Under the pieces are notes generated by a model. That model worked only from the letters and a program-made list of their open reading frames with translations. It was not told the origin of the DNA and made no database searches. Of a stretch of DNA of 64,000 nucleotides, positions 42,870 to 52,754 are shown piece by piece (the first letter of the stretch is position 1; each line of letters starts with the position of its first letter). A program made the position numbers and the translations under genes. Source of the DNA: CADCTP01 sp963849885. Its GTDB lineage: Bacteria > Actinomycetota > Actinomycetes > Mycobacteriales > CADCTP01. Location: positions 242,621 to 306,620 of the forward strand of contig CAWKIV010000023.1 in NCBI GenBank assembly GCA_963849885.1, in the 5' to 3' direction.

Positions 42870-44261
42870 TCAGGCAGCGGCAGCTGCTGGCTCGAGTGGC
42901 GCTCGGCTGCCGTGGGTGGCGATCGCGGGGTCCCAGGTCCGGCCGGTGGTGATCACGGCGTGCAGGTGCCGCAGGATCGCCGCGGCGAGAACGGTCTGGG
43001 CTTGGGTGGGTCGCAGCTTGTTGTTCTCCCGGCTGGTCAGGTGCCGGTAGCGGGCGGCATAGACCGGGTTGGCTCGTTGCGCTCCCCAGACCGCGCGCCA
43101 GGCGGCCAGCCGCGAGATCCCGGGGCGGCCCTGACCGGTCAGCTTCGTGCGTCCGACGAACGCGCCGGACAGTTTCTCCCTTGGTGCCAGGCCAGCATGT
43201 TTGACCAGCGCCCGGGCGGTGGCGAACCGGCGCGGGTCGCCGGTCTGGGCCAGGATCGCCGCCGCGCCGACCGGCGAGATGCCGGTAATCGAGGTGACCA
43301 GGCGGGTCAGGCCGAGCTCGTCGAGCACCCCGGTCATCCGGGTCTCGGTCTCGGCGATGCGCTGGTGAGTCAGCGTCCAGTCCGCCAGGAGCAGCTGGAC
43401 CCGTTCCAGGGCGCCGGCCCGGTGCGCGGTCACGCCGGCCGGGTCGGTGAGCGCGGCGAACAGCCGGCACAGGATCCGCAGGCAGGGTTTCTGCCCACCA
43501 CGGCGGAGAATCTCGCGCCGGACCACCTGCTCGAACCGGCCGGCACCGAGGCGTCGGGTGCGGGCGAGATCGCCGCGGTCGCGGTCGACGATCACGGCCA
43601 GCGCAGCGATCCAGGTCCGGGACCGGAACGGCTGCCGGGCGCACTCCAGCGCCGCGGGCCAGACGCACTCGAGCAGGTCCCGCACCTGCTGAACCTGACT
43701 GCCCACATCAGTGAGCAGCTGCTCGCGGCGGACACCGAGATGCCGAAGCCGAGCCCACGTTTCATCGACCGGCTCCGGCACATAGCAGCGCAGCTGCGCG
43801 GTCAGTCGGGCGATAAGCACCGCGTCCTTCTCATCGGTCTTGTCGAAGGTCAGATCTTCGGCTCGCCGCGACCAGGAGGTCACCGCCGGCTGCACGCAGA
43901 CGAACGGCATCAACCGATCCGCCGCGAGCTGGCCGAGAACCCCCAGCGATGCCCGGTCGGCTCGCAAGCGACGGTCACACCCGACGAAGCCGCGCCCGGC
44001 CGCCCGCGCAGCCGCCCAGTCCAAGGCAGCGCCCAGATCCCAGGCCCGGCACCGAAAGACCTTACGTGCCAGCACTTTCGAGTCGTGATCGCAAACCACC
44101 ACCATCTGCTTCCTGTCGGCCAGGTCGATCCCGACGATGACGCGTTCGCCGCCGGCACCAACTCGCGCAGCCGAGCCAGCCTCGCGTTGCGGTTGCGGAT
44201 CACCCCGGGAGACGCCACTACCGTTGCCCACGAACGTCCTCCTCCTGCGATGGGACACCAA
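42870..44261 (-). mobile_element. IS110-family transposase with a compensated double frameshift
   Basis: A 463-residue DEDD-type transposase: IVGIDLADRKQMVVVCDHDS (first Asp), DKTDEKDAVLIARLTAQL, and the Transposase_20 domain TGISPVGAAAILAQTGDPRR with KHAGLAPREK. Around 43935-43980 the frame reads GCDRRLRADRASLG, whereas the +1 frame reads VTVACEPTGHRWG, the expected catalytic-Glu motif. Two opposite single-base shifts about 40 bp apart keep the frame open but erase that motif. IS ends are not recognisable. Confidence 0.85.
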
Positions 44262-44367
44262 GCCCGCAGCGCATCAGGGGGACGTTCCTACGCCCGGGAC
44301 CGACACGCAGAACGTCTTTCTATGCCGCATTCCATGCGGCGGCGGCGATGATCGTGTAAAAGCGGTG

Positions 44368-45315
44368 TCACCTTGGACAGCCGGAGCTGCCGGTCGGTTC
44401 GCCGTACTTGACCGCGGTGAGCATCACTCGGGTGGTGGGTTCGGGGCTGCTGCCGGCGCCGACGGGCTGTTTGATGACGACCCAGTTTCGGTGGACCAGC
44501 TGAGCTCGGCCTTGCCCGGTACCGTCCTCCGATCCGAGGTTGTGGAACCCGGCTGCTTGCAGAGTGTCTTGTGCAGCTTGTAGGTCCTTGCACACGACAT
44601 TGGGCATCACCCCGGCATTGACCGGGCCGCCGGCGCTGGAGTCCGACGGCTTCAGGACGATCAGGGTGATCAGCTGCGTGACGGCGATCCGCGCGCCGGC
44701 GGCCGGCTTCTGGGCCTGCACCACCCAGTTCGTCGGGTTCACCACGACGCGGTTCTGCCCGGTGCCGTCTGTCGGTGCCGTCTTGGCCAGCCCGGCCGCG
44801 GTCAGCAGGCGGGTCGCCGCATCGAGCCGCTGGCCCACCACACTCGGTACGGCCACGCTCCTCGGAGCACTCGGCGATGCCGTCCGCTGGCCGCCAGCCG
44901 CAGACGGAGGTGCAGTGGCCTGCCCCGCCGAGGCGGTCGGGCCGGCGGTCAGCTCGGAGGCCGGGTCAAGAGCGGTGCCCCTGGTGGTGTCCTCGGTCGC
45001 GGCGGCCACCGGATTGCTCTTGCCTGAGCCGGTCGAGCCGTCGCCTACCGCGGCGCCGATGCCTCCGAGCACCACGAACAGGCCGACGACGACACCGAGA
45101 ACGGTGAGGACCTTGTGCCGAGCGAACCACGAGGGCTGCCGCGGGCCGGGCGGAAGGCCGAATCGCTGACCCCCACCCCGGCCGGTCATCCAAGGCGGTG
45201 GTGGTGTCGTGCCACCATGCTGGTTCGCCGTCGGTGGAACCGGCGGAGCGGCGGCCCACGGCGGCGGCGAGCCGCCTCCGGTCGGCCGGCCGATGGGCTG
45301 CGTCGGGTCGGTCAC
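44368..45315 (-). CDS. Membrane-anchored PASTA-domain protein
   Basis: A 315-residue protein: proline-rich cytoplasmic part (PPPWAAAPPVPPTANQHGG), one helix (VLTVLGVVVGLFVVLGGIG), a Ser/Thr/Ala linker and two PASTA-like repeats (VAVPSVVGQRLDAATRLLTA; VMPNVVCKDLQAAQDTLQAA). PASTA domains sense muropeptides, usually on Ser/Thr kinases; no kinase domain is present. The GTG at 45315 follows GGGGGATCC. Confidence 0.75.
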   Translation of the reverse strand: MTDPTQPIGRPTGGGSPPPWAAAPPVPPTANQHGGTTPPPPWMTGRGGGQRFGLPPGPRQPSWFARHKVLTVLGVVVGLFVVLGGIGAAVGDGSTGSGKSNPVAAATEDTTRGTALDPASELTAGPTASAGQATAPPSAAGGQRTASPSAPRSVAVPSVVGQRLDAATRLLTAAGLAKTAPTDGTGQNRVVVNPTNWVVQAQKPAAGARIAVTQLITLIVLKPSDSSAGGPVNAGVMPNVVCKDLQAAQDTLQAAGFHNLGSEDGTGQGRAQLVHRNWVVIKQPVGAGSSPEPTTRVMLTAVKYGEPTGSSGCPR

Positions 45316-45601
45316 GGATCCCCCAAGGACTCCGATGTGTCCGTGCTGCACCCTACGCAACGATGCGGCAGTCCGGGCGAAACCCGAAGGAGGGCTCAAC
45401 CCAGCGCCATGTCGCGGAGCGCCGCACATGCCCCAGGTCGCTCAGCAGCAAGAGCCTCTCGTGCCGATGTGAGTGCATCGCCGCGGACGCCGGAGTTGCG
45501 CGCACGTGGCCTCCACCTGCGCACGCCGCAGAGGAATCAGCGCGAGCCCGACTCCCTCTTGTCTGCCGTCGCTTCGTCGGGCAACCGCTCGGCCGAGATG
45601 C

Positions 45602-46009
45602 TTACTCAGACGCTTGTGATGCCTCTGGCTCGTCCATCCGCTCGACCCATTGCGCCCGCCAAGCCGGTGGCTCCCATGGCTGGCCGAAGTAAATCCGCTC
45701 GTGGACGACTTTGCCGTCGCGAAACTCCATGATGCCGACGACGTAGAGTGACTTCTCGTCGTTGTACCGAATGATGTACTCGTTGACCCACAGGTCTTGG
45801 CGACCGATCGTCCGCTGTATGTCGACGGTGATCCGGGCGGGGTAGGCGGACCTGAACGCGATGATGTTGGCCTTACCGCGGATGCGCTCCCTGCCCTGGG
45901 GGAACTCCAACACGGCATCGTCGGCGTAGATCTCGGCCGAGCGGACGAAGTCGTCCGTTCCGGTGTCGAAGTGGTCCTTGATCATCGAGCGGACGGTGGC
46001 CTCGTCCAT
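45602..46009 (-). CDS. SnoaL-like / NTF2-fold protein
   Basis: A 135-residue cone-shaped NTF2 fold: MDEATVRSMIKDHFDTGTDD, YADDAVLEFPQGRERIRGKA, YIIRYNDEKSLYVVGIMEFR and VVHERIYFGQPWEPPAWR. Such proteins are isomerases, cyclases or ligand binders; no catalytic assignment can be made. It stands alone, codons are normal for the region. Confidence 0.75.
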   Translation of the reverse strand: MDEATVRSMIKDHFDTGTDDFVRSAEIYADDAVLEFPQGRERIRGKANIIAFRSAYPARITVDIQRTIGRQDLWVNEYIIRYNDEKSLYVVGIMEFRDGKVVHERIYFGQPWEPPAWRAQWVERMDEPEASQASE

Positions 46010-46144
46010 TTCGCGACCTTTCCTGACCAGTAGGGTTTGTTCCTTCGGCTACGCCTGCACTGACTGTACCGAGTTGCCGCACGAAGCTTGTACCTGGCCG
46101 ATCTGAGGTCAACTGCCTCGAACGATCACGCCGGCCACGTCTAC

Positions 46145-46385
46145 CTAGTGCTGCGTAATTGAGGTTCCTTGACCGGCGGTGGCGTGCGGGAGGATTTCGT
46201 CGGTCTTGGTCCAGGTGAAGGGCTGGAAGTGGTCGTTCCAGCCGTCGATGTAGCGGCGGATGGCGGCGATCAGGTCGGGGCACGGAGGTGAAGGTGCCGC
46301 GGCGGATGCCCCGCCGGGTGATGATGGAGAAGAAGACCTCGACGAATTTGAGCCAGGAGCCCGACGTAGAAGTGGAGCACCCGGG
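46145..46385 (-). mobile_element. IS630-family transposase C-terminal remnant
   Basis: On the minus strand: GSWLKFVEVFFSIITRRGIR (the GSWLNxVEIFF block with the catalytic Glu), then after a frame change near 46295, LIAAIRRYIDGWNDHFQPFT and WTKTDEILPHATAGQ to a TAG at 46145. The rest of the transposase is missing. Confidence 0.75.
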
Positions 46386-47033
46386 ACCGGGCTGCGGGCG
46401 GACCCTCAGGTGCCGCCGTCGCGGGGCCCTGGCGACGGGCCGTCACAAGCCCGCAGGGAAACGCCCGCCGTCCTTACGGCCCCGAATGCCTTCGAACATG
46501 ACGCAGGGCGCAACGCCGCGACGGCACTATCAGACCGACTTCCGGCGAAACTGTTGCATTGGGCCACAACTGGTGATCTTGACGAGAGATCTTCCGGTAC
46601 AGGCGTCTTACCGAAGGTCCTGGACGGTGGATCGGGCGCTCTGGCGGGGTGCTCCGGACCCTCTCGTGCGCCGGCTGACGGGAGATCTTGTCGTGGAACT
46701 CCCCGCCTCCGATCGGCCTCCGCAAGACCACCCGCCAGGAGGTCGGCGTGTCCCGGGAACGGACGTTCGGTGGGCTGGCCGTTGACACCAGGCGTGACCC
46801 GGACCAGTGTCACCGGGTACGGCTACGGCCCCGAGTTCGGCCCGAAGTCGGCGTGGCGGAGACAACGTGGCAGCACCATGCCGGCGTGACAGTCGATCGG
46901 GCCGGGAACGCGCCGAGGATACGGGAGTCGTCGTGATCCGCTGGCAGATGACACCTCCGAGCCGGCGCGTCGGGGCCGCTGACGTGACGGCCGTCGGCAG
47001 GAGTACGAGCGTCGGCATCCCGTCTCCTGCCGG
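46386..47033. other. No recognisable gene
   Basis: About 650 bp between the IS630 remnant and the PAP2/kinase gene. Frames on both strands are open by base composition only and show no conserved motif; probably decayed DNA. Confidence 0.6.
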
Positions 47034-49214
47034 GTGGCAGTTGCAGTGAGCGCTCCCGGTGCTCCCCCGACCAACGGCGTCCTGCCCGGCACGGCACGGG
47101 TCGGCGTCCCGCGGCGTCGGCCCACCGGCGCGCCGCCACCGCTGCCGAGGCACCTTGGAACGAGCGGGAAGGTTTGGCTCGCGCTCGCCGTACTGCTGGC
47201 CGTGGCGCTGGTGTGGCTCTCGCCGGAGGGGCAACCGCAGGCGGCAGCGCACTTCGAGACCTGGGTCCTCCGGTCGGTCGCCGCCCTGCGAGCCGACTGG
47301 TTCACCCCGGTCATGCGCGTCCTTGGCGCCCTCGGCACGGCGTGGTCGGTGACGATCCTCGGGTGGGGGCTGGTCGCGGCGCTGATCGTCTTCAAGCGCT
47401 GGCGGCACTTGGCGACGTTCGTGGTCTACCTGTCCGTCTTGGCGGTCCTCGGCACCGTGGTCAACTTCGTCACGAAGCGACCGCGTCCATATGGGGTCAC
47501 GATCATCGGTGACTGGATCGGTTTCTCGATGCCGTCGTTCCCGGTGGCCATCCTCGCCGGGTGCCTGATGGGCATCGCCTACTCGCTGGTGGTGCCGGGT
47601 CGGCTCCGGGAGTGGACGAAACTCGGCATCGGCGTGGTGCTCGCACTGGTCGCGTTCGCCCGGCTGTACCTCGGGGTGGACCACCCCTCCGACATCGTCT
47701 GGGCCGTCGTCCTGGGAGTGGCGATCCCGCTGGCCGCGTTCCGCTGGTTCACCCCGAACGAAGCGTTCCCGGTCACGTACCGGCGGGGCAAGACGGCCCA
47801 CCTGGACGTCACCGGAGCCCGGGGCGACGCGATCAGGCAGGCGATCGCGGACCAGCTCGGGCTCACGGTCCTGGAGGTCAAACCGATCGGGCTGGAGACC
47901 TCCGGCGGGTCCACCCCGCTCCGGCTGCGGATCGCCGGCGATCCGGACAGCTACGTCTTCGCCAAGCTGTACGCCAAGAGCCACGTGCGAGCCGACCGCT
48001 GGTACAAGCTCGGCCGGACGATCCTGTACGGGGCACTGGAGGACGAGACCTCGTTCCAAAACGTCCGCCGGTTCGTGCAGTACGAGGACTACACGCTGCG
48101 GCTCATGCAGGACATGAAACTCCCGGTGCCGGCGCCGTACGGCATCGTCGAGATCACCCCGGAGCGCGAGTACCTCATCGTCATGGAGTTCTTCGACGGC
48201 GCCGTGGAGATCAGCGACGCGGAGGTGGACGACCGGATCATCGACGAGGGTCTGCTGCTGGTCCGCAAGCTGTGGAACGCCGGGCTGGCCCACCGGGACA
48301 TCAAGCCGGGCAACCTGATGGTCCGCGACGGTCGGGTGCTGCTCGTCGACGCGTTCTTCGTCCAGGTCCGGCCCTCGCCGTGGCGGCAGGCGGTCGACCT
48401 GGGCAACATGATGCTCGTCCTGGCCGTCGGATCCGACCCCGAGCGGGTCTACCAGCACGCGCTGCAGTACTTCACCCCCGCGGAGATCGCCGAGGCGTTC
48501 GCGGCGACCCGCGGCGTGGCCAGCCCCACCCAGCTGCGGACGGTGATGAAACACGACGGCCGGGACCTGCTCAGCCAGTTCCGCCGGCTGGCCCCCCAAC
48601 GCAGCCCCATCCCGATCCAACGCTGGAGCGTACGGCGAGTCGCTCTGGCGACCGGAGTGCTCTGCCTGGTCCTGCTCGCGGGCCTCTTTACCTACGGCAT
48701 ACTGACCCCGTTCCGAGGCGTTGACGCCTGGGACCCGCCCACCTGCAGCCCGCAGTCGACCACGGTGCTCGTGGCCCAGGCTGTCCCGGCGGCCACCGCG
48801 TTGCCCTGCGTCGCGGCTCTTCCGTCAGGGTGGGGCTTGGATGAGGCCACCGTGCGGAACGGCGAGGCGAGATTCGGGCTGAACGCCGGTCAAACAGGGC
48901 CGGTCATGACGGTGACGCTGGCCGAGACCTGCAACACTTCGACGGCTCGGCCGGTGGCCACAGATGAGACCGGAACCCAGCGGTTCGACGACGCCGTCCA
49001 GTCGAACCAAGGTTCCCGACCGCGTCGCTTCTACCGGTTCCCAGGCGGATGCGTCACCTACGACTTCTCCCCGTCCAGCCGAAGCGACTCGAAGCTCATT
49101 GCCCTCGCCGACTCGGCGCTCACCTTCGTGGCGAGGGAGCAGGTCGCCACCTACGTTCGAGAGCAGAGTGGTCTAACCCTGTGTGGGGCCGGCGCGACCT
49201 GCCCGGGCGGCTGA
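47034..49214 (+). CDS. PAP2-like domain fused to an InaA/RIO-type kinase and a secreted tail
   Basis: A 726-residue protein. Residues ~45-240 form a six-helix PAP2-like domain with degenerate motifs (TKRPRPYG; SMPSFPVAILAG in place of PSGH; ARLYLGVDHPSDIV). Residues ~260-540 are a kinase: FAKLYAKSHVRADRWYKLGR, EYLIVMEFFDGAVE, and catalytic loop HRDIKPGNLMVRDG with metal Asp in LLVDAFFVQV. Another helix (GVLCLVLLAGLFTYGILTPF) leads to a ~160-residue extracytoplasmic tail with Cys. The fusion occurs in other actinobacteria; substrate unknown, perhaps a lipid-linked sugar. Confidence 0.85.
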   Translation: MAVAVSAPGAPPTNGVLPGTARVGVPRRRPTGAPPPLPRHLGTSGKVWLALAVLLAVALVWLSPEGQPQAAAHFETWVLRSVAALRADWFTPVMRVLGALGTAWSVTILGWGLVAALIVFKRWRHLATFVVYLSVLAVLGTVVNFVTKRPRPYGVTIIGDWIGFSMPSFPVAILAGCLMGIAYSLVVPGRLREWTKLGIGVVLALVAFARLYLGVDHPSDIVWAVVLGVAIPLAAFRWFTPNEAFPVTYRRGKTAHLDVTGARGDAIRQAIADQLGLTVLEVKPIGLETSGGSTPLRLRIAGDPDSYVFAKLYAKSHVRADRWYKLGRTILYGALEDETSFQNVRRFVQYEDYTLRLMQDMKLPVPAPYGIVEITPEREYLIVMEFFDGAVEISDAEVDDRIIDEGLLLVRKLWNAGLAHRDIKPGNLMVRDGRVLLVDAFFVQVRPSPWRQAVDLGNMMLVLAVGSDPERVYQHALQYFTPAEIAEAFAATRGVASPTQLRTVMKHDGRDLLSQFRRLAPQRSPIPIQRWSVRRVALATGVLCLVLLAGLFTYGILTPFRGVDAWDPPTCSPQSTTVLVAQAVPAATALPCVAALPSGWGLDEATVRNGEARFGLNAGQTGPVMTVTLAETCNTSTARPVATDETGTQRFDDAVQSNQGSRPRRFYRFPGGCVTYDFSPSSRSDSKLIALADSALTFVAREQVATYVREQSGLTLCGAGATCPGG

Positions 49215-49299
49215 GTAGCCGCTCCGCGGGAAGCCGCTGGGGAACCTGTCACCCATCAAAATGAAGCCGATCTGTCACCGATCAAGCGGTGCCGGACAC

Positions 49300-49335
49300 C
49301 TGTCGTGAGCCCTGTCGTGAGCCCTGTCGTGAGCC
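49300..49335. repeat. Three 12-bp tandem repeats
   Basis: The unit CTGTCGTGAGCC occurs three times in exact tandem at 49300-49311, 49312-49323 and 49324-49335. Just upstream, CTGTCACCNATCAA occurs twice (about 49247 and 49272). The region between the PAP2/kinase gene and the SRPBCC gene has no gene. Confidence 0.8.
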
Positions 49336-49464
49336 CGTGTCTGACTCCGGTTGATGCGTGACGCGTGCCGCGGCTCTTGACAGCTGACCCCACTGCGGCC
49401 AGCCTCCGGATTCACGCGGCCGAGGGCTGGAGCCGTGGTGCCGTCTTCATTCGAGGTGACGCCG

Positions 49465-49917
49465 ATGCCTGTCGTCGAGGAGAGCGTGATCATCGCCCGA
49501 CCTCCGGAGGAGGTCTTCGACTATCTCGCCAAGGCCGACAACCTCCCCGAGTGGGACTCCTCCATCGTGCAGGCCGAACAGGTCGGCGCCGACCCGGTCG
49601 GCGTCGGCATCCGGTGGCGAGGTACCAGCAAGATCCTGGGACGTCGCTTCGAGTGGACCACGGAGGTAACCGAGTTCGACCGGCCACGGCTCAGCAGCAG
49701 CCGCTCGGTCGAAGGCAAGCTCCAGTTCACGGTGACGGTCCTGGTGGAGCCGGCGGACGGCGGAGCCCGCTTCACCTACCGGGTGGACGCCGCGTCCGGT
49801 CTGGGTGGGATCTTCGGGCGACTTGCTGATCCCATCGTCGAAAGAGCGCAAGCCCGCACGGTCCGGGCCAACCTCGAGACCCTCGCCGAGCTCCTCGCGA
49901 AGAACTCACAGGCCTGA
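49465..49917 (+). CDS. SRPBCC-family protein
   Basis: A 150-residue START-like protein: VVEESVIIARPPEEVFDYLA, KADNLPEWDSSIVQAEQVG, RFEWTTEVTEFDRPRLSSS and a C-terminal helix ARTVRANLETLAELLAK. Probably binds a small hydrophobic ligand. The ATG at 49465 (MPVVEES) matches the fold start better than the GTG at 49435. Confidence 0.8.
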   Translation: MPVVEESVIIARPPEEVFDYLAKADNLPEWDSSIVQAEQVGADPVGVGIRWRGTSKILGRRFEWTTEVTEFDRPRLSSSRSVEGKLQFTVTVLVEPADGGARFTYRVDAASGLGGIFGRLADPIVERAQARTVRANLETLAELLAKNSQA

Positions 49918-50199
49918 ACGACCCCTCCGTTAAGGCTTCAGTGAGCCGCGGGTCCGCTGGGGCGTTGACGGCGTGAGTAAGGCCAGCGTGGCCGGGCCGG
50001 CTCGGTCGGTGCCGTCCGTGCCCGCGGCGGGGAGGGCTCGCCATTCCGCGTCAAGTCGCACCTCTGGTGCCCCACCGCCGAGCACATTTCGAGCCACCTA
50101 CGACCCTGCTGAGACTCTCACATAGCCGATGAGCGTGCGGTCACTCGGGAACAATCTTGTCTCAGGCAAGACAAGATCGCCGGCGGAGTCGACTTCCAC

Positions 50200-51294
50200 T
50201 CCGAGGCGATTCGGCGGCCCACGTCACCGGTGCGGGCGGTGCTGCGGGCCCGGATCGTGTTGGCGGCGGCCCGGCGGGAGTCCGAACGCGTCGATCGCCC
50301 GCAGCCTTGGGTGTGCATGTGGACACGGTGCGCAAGTGGCGGCGCCGGTTCGCCGCCTGCCGGCTGGCTGGGCTGTCCGACCGGCCCCGGCCGGGCCGGC
50401 CGCGGCTATTCACCGCAGTGCAGGTCGCCCAGGTCAAGGCGGTGGCCTGCGAACACCTGGCCGGCACGAGCTGCCGCTGACCCGATGGAGCGCGACCGAG
50501 CTGGCCGCCGCCGCGGTCCGGCAGCGGATCGTGGCCTCGGTGTCGGCGTCCACCGTGCGACGGTGGTTGGCCCAGGACGCGATCAAGCCGTGGCGGTACC
50601 GGTCGTGGATCTTCCCCCGCGACCCGGACTTCAAGGTCAAAGCCACCCGGGTGCTGGGCCTGTATGCCCGCCGCTGGGCCGGCCGCCGACTGCGTCCGGA
50701 CGAGTACGTGCTCAGCGCGGATGAGAAGACCGGTGTGCAGGCGCTGCGCCGCATCCATCCCGGCCTGCCCACCGCAGCGGGCCGGCCGGCCCGGGTCGAG
50801 TTCGAATACCGCCGCGGCGGCACCCTGGCCTACCTGGCCGCCTACGACGTCCACCAAGCCCGGGTGTTCGGCCGCTGCGAGCCGACCACCGGCATCGCGC
50901 CCTTCACCAACCTGGTCGAGCAGGTCATGACCGTCGAACCGTACGCCTCCGCCCGGCGGGTGTTCTGGATCGTCGACAACGGCAGCTCGCATGCCGGAGA
51001 CCGCTCCGTCCAGCGGATGCGCGCCGCATTCGCCGAACGCCCGGCTGGTCCACCTGCCCGTGCACGCCAGCTGGCTGAACCAGGTCGAGATCTACTTCTC
51101 CATCCTCCAACGCAAGGTCATCACCCCCGCCGACGGCGGCCGACCTCGACCAACTCGCCGCCCGGCTGCTGGCCTTCGAAGCCCACAACAACGCCACCGC
51201 CGAACCCTTCGACTGGACCTTCACCAGCACCAAACTCAACGCCCTGCTCGACCGCCTCGCCACCCACACCGACCCGCTCGAGATCGCGGCGTAA
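50200..51294 (+). mobile_element. IS630-family transposase, five frameshifts
   Basis: Segments in changing frames rebuild a full transposase: LRARIVLAAARRES, NASIARSLG, VHVDTVRKWRRRFAACRLAG, HELPLTRWSATELAAAAV, LSADEKTGVQAL (first Asp), FWIVDNGSSHAG (second Asp), HASWLNQVEIYFSILQRKV (Glu) and FDWTFTSTKLNALLDRL, ending TAA at 51292-51294. Frames change near 50283, 50312, 50465, 51010 and 51150. All three DDE residues are present but separated by frameshifts, so it is inactive unless the indels are sequencing errors. Confidence 0.85.
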
Positions 51295-51447
51295 CACCCG
51301 ACGAACTAACGGCGGCAGACTAGCGTCGATCCGTCGCGTTGCTGCCGAGCGGGACTGCGAGGTCTCGCGCAGTTGTGCTTGTCTCGCACGCGCCGAGTGT
51401 GGTCGGGTGGCGTCGTCTCGGCGACGTCCGAAAGGCGGGTGAGATCC

Positions 51448-52692
51448 ATGGGACCTCGATACGCAGCCGGCCTGCCGGTCTGTTCACGTCTCCGCTGTGT
51501 GCTGCTGTTGGTCCTGGCGCTGGTCCTTCCGGTCGGCGTCGTCGGCGCGACGCCGGCCTCCGCCGGGCCGGCCCACGCGTCCGCCGTGGCGGCACAGCCG
51601 CTGCGGCTGACCCTGCCGCCACCTACCGGCCATGACCGGATCGGCGTCGTCGCGCTGCATCTGGTCGACCCAAGCAGGCCCGATCCCTGGGTGCCTTCGC
51701 AGCCGGTGCGGGAGCTGATGGTGAGCCTGTGGTATCCGACGCAGCAGGTTCACGGTTACCCGCTCGCGCCGTGGCTGCCGCCGGCCGCGTGGGCCCGGTT
51801 CGAACAAGACCTGGGCGTGCCGCCGGGTGTCCTGCAGGTACCCCTGACCCATGGCCGGGTCGGGGCGCCGGTCGAGCGTTCCCGCGGCGGCCGGCCGGTG
51901 GTGCTCTATTCACCCGGGCTCGGCGGCAACCGCGACGACGCGACTGTGCTGGTGGAGGAGTTGGTCAGCCGCGGGTTCATCGTGGCCACGATCGATCACC
52001 CCCACGACTCCAGCGAGGTCGAGTTCCCGGATGGACGCGTCGAGACACCGGCGATACCGCCGCTCACGCCGGAGATTCTCGAACGCGCCGTGGCGGTGCG
52101 CGTCGCCGACACCCGCTTCGTCCTCGACACGTTGGTTGCTCTCCACGCCGGCCGCAACCCGGACGCGGAGCACCGGCGGCTTCCGGCCGGGCTGCGCGGC
52201 GCCCTGCGGCTGTCCAGAGTGGGCATGTTCGGCCACTCCCTCGGCGGCGCCACCGCAGCCGAGGCCATGCTTGAGGACCGGCGGATCAAGGCCGGGGTCA
52301 ACCTGGACGGCACCCTGTTCGGCCGAGTGGTCGACGCAGGTTTGGACCGGCCGTTCATGCTGGTCGGCGCCGAAGGCCACAGCCGCGACACCGACGAGAG
52401 CTGGGCGAAGTTCTGGGCCAACCTACGCGGCTGGCGACTCAACCTCCAGCTGATCGGCTCGGCGCACAACTCCTTCACCGATATCCAGGTCCTCGTCCCC
52501 CAGGCAGCCGGCGTGCTCAACCTCCCACCCGACGCCGTGCAGCAGCTGATCGGCACCATCGACCCCCACCGGTCGATCGTCACCCAGCGCGCTTACCTCA
52601 CCGCCTTCTTCAACCTCCACCTACGGCACCACGACAACCACCTCCTCGACCACCCCTCCCGCCGCTTCCCCGAAATGCACTTCGTGCCCTGA
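51448..52692 (+). CDS. Secreted alpha/beta hydrolase (PAF-acetylhydrolase-like)
   Basis: A 414-residue protein. Signal peptide RLRCVLLLVLALVLPVGVVG ends near ATPASAG. The hydrolase core has VRELMVSLWYPTQ, VVLYSPGLGGNRDDATVLVE, the nucleophile elbow VGMFGHSLGGATAAEAM (Ser ~residue 266), acid candidate in AGVNLDGTLFG and His in GSAHNSFTD (~340). PAF-acetylhydrolase-like family; natural ester unknown. The ATG at 51448 is chosen because it directly precedes the signal peptide. Confidence 0.85.
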   Translation: MGPRYAAGLPVCSRLRCVLLLVLALVLPVGVVGATPASAGPAHASAVAAQPLRLTLPPPTGHDRIGVVALHLVDPSRPDPWVPSQPVRELMVSLWYPTQQVHGYPLAPWLPPAAWARFEQDLGVPPGVLQVPLTHGRVGAPVERSRGGRPVVLYSPGLGGNRDDATVLVEELVSRGFIVATIDHPHDSSEVEFPDGRVETPAIPPLTPEILERAVAVRVADTRFVLDTLVALHAGRNPDAEHRRLPAGLRGALRLSRVGMFGHSLGGATAAEAMLEDRRIKAGVNLDGTLFGRVVDAGLDRPFMLVGAEGHSRDTDESWAKFWANLRGWRLNLQLIGSAHNSFTDIQVLVPQAAGVLNLPPDAVQQLIGTIDPHRSIVTQRAYLTAFFNLHLRHHDNHLLDHPSRRFPEMHFVP

Positions 52693-52754
52693 CTTGGCTC
52701 CGTCAGGTGAAAGCGTCGGGTCTGTCTCGCCAACGGTGTTTCCGGCGTCTTCGG

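Noticed and set aside
46608..48620. A 670-codon minus-strand frame
   Set aside because: Arg/Asp/His-rich shadow of the PAP2/kinase gene with no motifs.
49300..49335. A CRISPR-like array
   Set aside because: Repeats are 12 bp, directly tandem and without spacers.
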